DNA from: Lineus longissimus
Taxonomy: Eukaryota; Nemertea; Pilidiophora; Heteronemertea; Lineidae
Direction of reading: 5' to 3'
DNA: 64,000 bases
Assembly (NCBI RefSeq): GCF_910592395.1
Contig: NC_088325.1
Location: 11,288,109-11,352,108 of the forward strand
Shown here: positions 57,911 to 64,000 of the stretch, piece by piece
Numbering within the stretch: position 1 is the stretch's first letter
Layout: the number at the start of each line of letters is the position of its first letter
Translations under genes and position numbers: made by a program
The notes under the pieces: model-generated
The model's input: only the letters and a program-made list of their open reading frames with translations
Database searches by the model: none
What the model was told of the DNA's origin: nothing

Positions 57911-58939
57911 AAGAGGGTCCGCCTAATGTTGTTTAGTTAGGAGTATGATGAATGGGATTTTTTAACGACTATCGAAATTTGAAAATGCCCTGTGCATGTT
58001 TCCAATAAGTAAGGCTGACCTCAAAATGTCAATGTCATGTAGTATTGAGAATGATTAAAGCATGATTTTAATTGGGTTCGATGCAAGTGGTGACATCTGG
58101 TATTTTCAAAACCTAACAATCTTGGTGGCCCATGGTATGGTTTGTCAATTCCTGTGCTCTCCCTTTAAGTATTTTTAAGTCTGTAGTGTCTAGATTCACA
58201 GTAGCAAATTTTCATTGATTTGATAATTGAATGTTGTCAGTTTTTTTTGTTTTGAATGGAAGTGGCTGTACTCGCTCTCCTTCAATATTTCATCAAATCT
58301 GCAACCAACAGCATCTTTTTGTAAGAAAATTGCCCGGAACAACTCTAACTCTGACTAAAGAATCGTACATTCTAGAGTTATGAGGCCTCACTACATCCAG
58401 AAATTACGAAATTCAATTGGGTACATTGCACGAGAAACGATAGAAACAATCTAATTTTCTATCTCCGTGGTTACTATCTGAAACTTGTGCAATCTGTGGC
58501 TGACTTTGATTTAATCAGCAGAAAATTGCCAAATGAGATAAAAAGATTTGTCTCACTTCAGTGATGACACTTTCACTCGGTGTTTTCATACCGTCGCTGT
58601 GTTTGTTGATTGAGTCTTGTGTGTTATACTGGAATGGAATGCATGGCTATTTTGCCAATCTTCTGGTACCCTAATGCGGAACACATTCATGAAATGAAAA
58701 GTGGATGTGCTTTTCTATGCTAAAAGAGTAAATATTGGTACTACACTTCTTTTCATTTCTGTAGTCTAGGTGAGGATTTATAACTACCCCAAATGCAGCT
58801 TTTCTCTTTATTACATTGCTATATTCAGCTATCCTTTTCCAATAAATCCATTCAATGTGCTAATTCATATCAAAGTAAAACCTAATTTATTAACACTGAC
58901 TTGAATTGAATCTTTTCACAAATTATTGTTGCCTGTTCG
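57911..58939. other. No feature recognised
   Basis: Anonymous; no frame of 60 codons or more. Confidence 0.45.
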
Positions 58940-59235
58940 AATAAATTTGTCTGTAATGAAGTTGATTGCAGCAAATGGAATGGTTACAACTTTTTTTTGT
59001 TGAGTGTGAACTTCAAAAGAAATGCGTTAGATTCAATTTCAAATTGACAACACTGGGAATTGCAGTGAAAAATAATGATGCTGGGGTCGATTGCGGCGAC
59101 TTGTTGAGTTATCATTCTACAATTGAAAGTTGTCGAATTCATCATCAAAAATAATGATACAAGTCCTCGTTGATGAATGATGCAAGGAATTTTGATGCAT
59201 TTTCGCGTAGAACTGAAGTGGAACTAGAATTGAGT
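58940..59235 (+). repeat. Duplication block 15, copy B
   Basis: Counterpart of 11510-11850. Confidence 0.75.
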
Positions 59236-60519
59236 AAAACTAATTGACAAATTCATTCTCAGTCAGATGGTTAGGATTCATATTTCTTAAAATTCATTTT
59301 TTCGCTTCCAAGGGATTATCAGATCGAACGTTAATGACCGATTGAAACAGGAGAAAAACAAAGATATTGCTGCCCACGCCAGCTTGCAGAGTAAATTGTA
59401 GAGCACTGTACCTTGAACGTTTGTTCTCTCCTTTCTCCATATTTTTTCTTGGCTGGGAACTGTCTTCAAAAGAATCAGATCAAATCAAACACATTTTGAA
59501 ATTAGTCGAAAAATACACTCGCACTGCCATCTGATTTTGACGTCAAACGAGATCTTCAACTGGCTAAGAGAATATTCTGTTTCATACACTAAACTTAACC
59601 AATTCTTCATCTGTATAACATGACTTGCAGCATCATTAAAATTGTCAGATACTTTGGAATTTTACTCATCTCATTCAATCATAATTCCAGCAGAGCCAAT
59701 TAGCATCACCTGGCCACTGTGCTTAACCACTATAATCTTATTTTAAAACCAACCTGTATATTGCTTAGAAGGAAATTATGAAAGCAATTGACAAATCCGT
59801 ATCCCGAGTGTGAGACGATGAATATGAATAGAGTAGCTAATGTTGAGTATGTTGACATAAAACCCACTAGACTACAGTCTGATCAGTTGATCAGCCTAAG
59901 AAAACATTCCTATAGATATGTGCGGCGATCATTGATGTTATTATTTGATTAGGGGACACTTGATATTATACTTGGTGTGTGGGCTTCATATCAAGTTCTG
60001 GCCCTTGGAAATAGATGCAGCTGATATAATTTAGTCTATAGCTTGTCAAAGTGTCCTTTGACCATCGTTAAAGGTCATTGACAGTTGGACATTGATAACA
60101 TTGAAACCAATGTCATGTATATCCTTGAGATGATACTGCCCCTAGAGAAGGTGTGGACCTTTCATGCAACATCAGAGAATGAATCAGAGATTTTAACCAA
60201 CTCCGATATCACCTACACTGCCATCTTCTCGTTTTATTCCTTAAAGTTGAGGACTCAAAATATGGCCGATTGGTTCAGCACTTAACCACCATGTTAGGTT
60301 GTTTCCTTGAATATTTTTTTAGGGTGGGCATTAAAGAGGGACAAGTAAAGTAGTTCTACTCAAGTTCGCTGGATTTGAGGTAGCCGGAAACTACCAAGGA
60401 TCATGTGATCAGATTGATGTGTATGATCAAGTTCACTGAGCAACATACAGCAATCCACCAGTGGCAGTGATGAACCATTCCTAAAATCAAGTCAGTTGGC
60501 GCAGAGTGCGAATAAAGAC
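59236..60519. other. No gene recognised
   Basis: Anonymous; frames of 60 and 66 codons without motif. There is no SINE here, so the SINE-like piece at 12085-12212 is also specific to copy A. Confidence 0.4.
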
Positions 60520-60810
60520 GAAGGCAAGCGTGTCCTAATATATCGCAGACTGCAGCATGCTACCATAAGTAGCCAAGAAATCTCACCCGGGTCAAATCAA
60601 TACACAGCGTTCAGCAAATGTGCTGAGATAACTTCGCTTCATTAGCGCAGCCAACTCGATAAACCAACTCATGTCGGATATTTACGCTTCACCAACCAAG
60701 GTTCGTAATGTGGATAAAAAAATCTGGTCATTTGGTTCTAAGTTTTGATCTGAATTCGATACTTCCCCAATTTGAGAATGCAAAAATTTCTCTCGTGTTA
60801 AGGGTAACGC
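60520..60810 (+). repeat. Duplication block 16, copy B
   Basis: Counterpart of 13040-13330, with TAACTTCGCTTCATTAG and ATCTGGTCATTTGGTTC invariant. Confidence 0.8.
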
Positions 60811-61369
60811 CGTACTAATAAACGTTCATTTCTTGCCTGAATATACTATATCTATCCTACACCTGGCATAGATAGTTTGATGGTAAATCTTCAAAGCAGA
60901 AAGGAGTCTGAAATATAATGCTGTTGGCTGATACTACTGATGGCCCATTCTGCTAACCCCAAAAGCCCTCCTCCGAGATGTCCACAGAGGAGTTCACTCC
61001 TGTCAAGATTGTCTGATGTGGAGGTTTTGCTCGCCAACAACCTTTGTGTGCTTAGTCGGTCCCCAAGAGATACAGCAAAATTCATTGAAATTTCAATCAT
61101 AGCCTCTGTCTTTTGAAACTGATATGTTCAGAAAGGCCACACGCGTGTAATGTAGAATCACTCATTTGGACAGGTTTCGTGGGTGTGACTGCGAGTTGCT
61201 TCCATGGTCAAATGGCGTTTCAATTGCAGCTGTACATAATACATAAGACACCGAATCATTCCTCTCCAAAAAGTGTATTTTAGAATTAGCCTAAGTTCGG
61301 AAGATTAAAAATGCATTTCAGTTTGCCCAATAATGACCCGGTACTCCTCCTACCGACTTGTTAAGTCAG
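60811..61369. other. FB1-empty interval in copy B
   Basis: Equivalent of 13331-15034 without FB1. From ATCTGGTC to TGAATGGGC is 670 bp here; copy A gives 674 bp once the 1,137-bp element and one 9-bp duplication are removed. A 69-codon minus frame here has no motif. Confidence 0.6.
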
Positions 61370-61515
61370 AGAGGCTGATGAGATGTTTTATTGAATGGGC
61401 AAATCGAAAATCGTCTCATTTATTGCTTTCGGATGAACACACGACTGACTATCCACCAGCATTTCTTCTTAACAGAAGCTGTACAGAATACTAAATAATT
61501 GATCTGTAATACTCA
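61370..61515 (+). repeat. Duplication block 17, copy B (highly conserved island)
   Basis: Counterpart of 15035-15160; see that entry for the alignment. The open frame here is about 53 codons and ends in a stop where copy A continues. Confidence 0.7.
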
Positions 61516-62764
61516 CCATGATGAGAAATACTGGCGAAGCACATCGGAGGATGATATATTGCTAGGTGACTTAATCAAGTGATTATTGTGTCTGACTCGC
61601 TCTAACATGCTTAACAAACTTTTGTTAAATACGCATACTAGATTATTCGGAAAAAATTTGGAATTCATGTCGGTGACTTTGCCAGCCTGCAAGCAAACAA
61701 ACCTATGAGAAGCTTGAACAGCTCAACTGCTCTCTGGTCATTCATTCGAAGGCATGACCTTTTCTTTATAACATGCATAAGACTCAATGTGAACCTGAAA
61801 TCTGATGTCGCTACTGTCGCCAAGCAGCTAGTGATGTCTTCGTACTGAGCAAACCTCACAAAAAATCATTGAACTTAACCAACAAAACAGCAGCCTCACA
61901 TCCGACAGAAGTGTTGACGCAGTATTATTTTCCTTTTAAGTAAACATTTACACGATTGATTAGTCGATAATCAGAAATTATTCCATGACACTCGGAGGTT
62001 CTCAAATGAAATTGGCACTCGTTACAAAAAAATCATACAGAGTTGTCTGCAGAGTGTGGAAAGTTTGTGTAGTGGCTGCATCAATAAATAGCAAGAATTC
62101 ATAAACACGGAGCACAGACCCAAAAGGTTTCACCCCGGCAGTTACTTTCTTTGACAGTTTTCACTCCAAGCTCTGGTTTCTCGTCTCGAACCCTGGAGTG
62201 GAAGCCGAAGACAATTGGGGCCTAAGCAATTTAGATTCATTTTTGTGGAAATGAGAGCTGACCAAAAGACAGCATTCAACGTTTTGCCTGAGCTCACTCG
62301 CATCCCGCATTTTCTTCAGGCATACTGCAGCTTCAACAAAAATTTATTGGCATGAGGTGCAAAGAGAGTGGCCAGGTCTCAAGTGATGAAGTGTTAGCTA
62401 AGGTCTAGATACGATGACTTATTGGCACTCTGGAAATGCAATATAAGTTTTTGGTCATATTGGCCCAATACTAAACTGTTTGAATTGGAGTTTCATTTGA
62501 TAGTCAAACTGTTGACAGTCAATTGGACTTTGAAAATGATAGACCTATACTTTAACTGGGCCACTTGACTGCACAGACAACAACCTTCATTGGCGAAACT
62601 GGTCCCAGAGACGTTCATTTGAAGTGACGAACTACTGCTTGCAGTTATATGCATGCATGTCATCGTTTGATGGTACGTGTGGATTACTTTCTTGAATGAC
62701 TGTAGTTCATTCGCTATCAGCCTGACAGTTACACTTTAAAATTCAGAGAAACTCTTTGAGTTTA
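61516..62764. other. No gene recognised
   Basis: Anonymous. It is about 940 bp longer than the copy A interval; a 64-codon minus frame is unsupported. Confidence 0.4.
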
Positions 62765-63215
62765 ATTATTTAGCAGCATTTAATCCAATTTACAATGTAA
62801 TGCTACACAGAATATTGGCTCAGATTGAGATACGTCTCTTAGGCGACTCAAAGGCACACAATATAATCTCGCGCCAAATCTCTGGATATCAAACCTACCA
62901 AATCTGATTACAGCCCAACACAACATGTTATAGATCAAGACTGACATGTCTATGTTTGCTTGCAGTCCCCTGGTCCACCATTTTTTTCGATTATGCCATA
63001 TTTTTCCATGGAAGATGCCAGAATGTTGTGACCTAATTATCGCCAGATCGGCGGCGAGTATCAAAAGCTTGACAGATTCATTATGTTTGGATGTGATCAA
63101 AGTCTCATGTCGCCAGACTGATTACGCTTTTCTTTGTTGCGGCAGTTGTTGCGACAGTTGTTGTTTTGTTGTGTGGAGTTCAGCAAGAAATATGGCTTTA
63201 TTTTTGTGCGGAGGA
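62765..63215 (+). promoter_or_regulatory. Duplication block 18, copy B: candidate conserved regulatory element
   Basis: Counterpart of 15465-15890, with the TCF/LEF-type GATCAAAG (63095-63102) and TTCATTATG words invariant. After the island, copy B has a GTTGCGGCAGTTGTTGCGACAG-like expansion of a TTGTTGC repeat. The SOX-type CTTTGTTG near 63132 is only loosely matched in copy A. Function is inferred from conservation. Confidence 0.6.
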
Positions 63216-64000
63216 TTTTAAGGAAGTAGAATTTACCACGGCAGTTGGGAAAGAACAGTTAAAAAATCATTGCTAATGACTTGTTTTGATCAGCACAATT
63301 TTTCTACTAATAGTTCCTGTTTCCAGGCAAGAATATTTCTATAAGATTCGTTTCATGGTGTCTTGTGTGACGAATAGGGTTTGATTTTCACCAGAATATG
63401 TCTACATGTAATAATAAAGGTAGTTCCCCAGATACGTCTTATCTCCATTGTGACACCATCGATAGGAAATGCTTCTGAGAGACCTGCGTTAAATGGAGAC
63501 GAAAACACACCATATTATGCATCCACTTGATCTAATAGAGACGTCCCTTAGGAAATTGATTTTACTCTCCAGAACATGTGCAAGATGAAAAAAATCAACC
63601 GAGGATGAGAAGAAAATCATTTTCGTCTGGAGTTGATTCGGTGTATGATGGTAGGTCGTGATAGAACGTGACATCCAGTCATGGGGGTGTTCTGGTATGG
63701 TAAGAAGGGATAAGGTGTTGTAAAAAAGGTCCTGGTTGGCCCTCTTGAAGAGACAACTAGGCCATGGGATTTAGGAGGTCAATATCCCTGATTACCACCA
63801 TGCGCAACCAATTGTAGTGTCACACTAATGCTGGCATCTGATAATAATTTTCGCCAGTGTTGCGAGGCAGTTTTGGACAAGCCTATAGTTACATTTCTTT
63901 CTGGTGCATTGTTTATTGCAGTTTTTAATGATTTTTAAATGATCCTGTTTGGAAGACTTTTATGTAAGAAAAAACAACATACATGTATCTCATGCCCAAG
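63216..64000. other. No gene recognised
   Basis: Right edge of the window; anonymous sequence with a 61-codon minus frame. No clear match to A beyond 15890. Confidence 0.45.

Noticed and set aside
1-64000. Assembly artefact: two haplotypes joined in tandem
   Set aside because: Divergence of 20-30% with inversions and many kilobase-scale indels is too large for alleles. The two copies are most likely true paralogues, though the junction should still be checked with long reads.

Overview
The window looks like nuclear DNA of an animal, most likely a marine invertebrate. It is AT-rich (roughly 39% GC by eye) and rich in TACATGTA-type words. It has no long open reading frame, carries tRNA-derived SINE-like pieces and inverted-repeat transposons with 7-9 bp target duplications, and holds a short TTAGGG-type telomeric run. 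I cannot narrow it to a phylum. I found no protein-coding gene I can support: the longest open frames (up to 151 codons) lie in minisatellites or show no family motif and no constraint.

The dominant large-scale structure is an ancient segmental duplication. Copy A (about 25-15,900) and copy B (about 31,640-63,215) share at least 18 blocks of visible homology in almost the same order. The offset drifts from about 33.7 kb at the first block to 42 kb and then about 47.5 kb, because copy B is longer. Identity is roughly 70-80% in most blocks and about 90% in two islands near the right end. Two segments are inverted between the copies (A 681-2,360 against B 31,640-32,662, and A 9,870-10,155 against B 56,530-56,825). 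One pair of blocks keeps matching splice signals around a 49/50-nt candidate non-coding exon, and an upstream splice donor is also kept. Duplicated regulatory or lncRNA-like sequence is the simplest reading. The 16-31.6 kb stretch between the copies shows no homology I could see.

The second theme is a set of foldback transposons whose inverted arms are minisatellites. FB1 (13,609-14,745) is a 1,137-bp almost pure foldback of 49-bp repeats with a perfect 9-bp target duplication; it sits in copy A and is absent from copy B. FB3 (17,225-18,010) has a related terminus and a probable 9-bp target duplication. FB2 (36,252-37,809) has arms of about 18-bp repeats and an 8-bp target duplication. A smaller element at 33,226-33,580 has 7-bp duplications. 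FB1 and FB3 share a TATAAACCG subterminal motif, and the units filling FB1's arms are themselves degenerate copies of its terminus. This resembles the Rehavkus-type Mutator-like elements and the TU foldback elements of sea urchins, but no transposase is present here.

Other content: a 302-bp tandem array ending in an ACG microsatellite and bracketed by a 10-bp inverted repeat (25,197-26,858); a palindromic MITE (39,174-39,317); three SINE-like tRNA pieces; a CpG-rich patch with a CRE site (43,880-44,380); and two short perfect hairpins. The rest is anonymous non-coding DNA. All comparisons were made by eye, so block edges are approximate.
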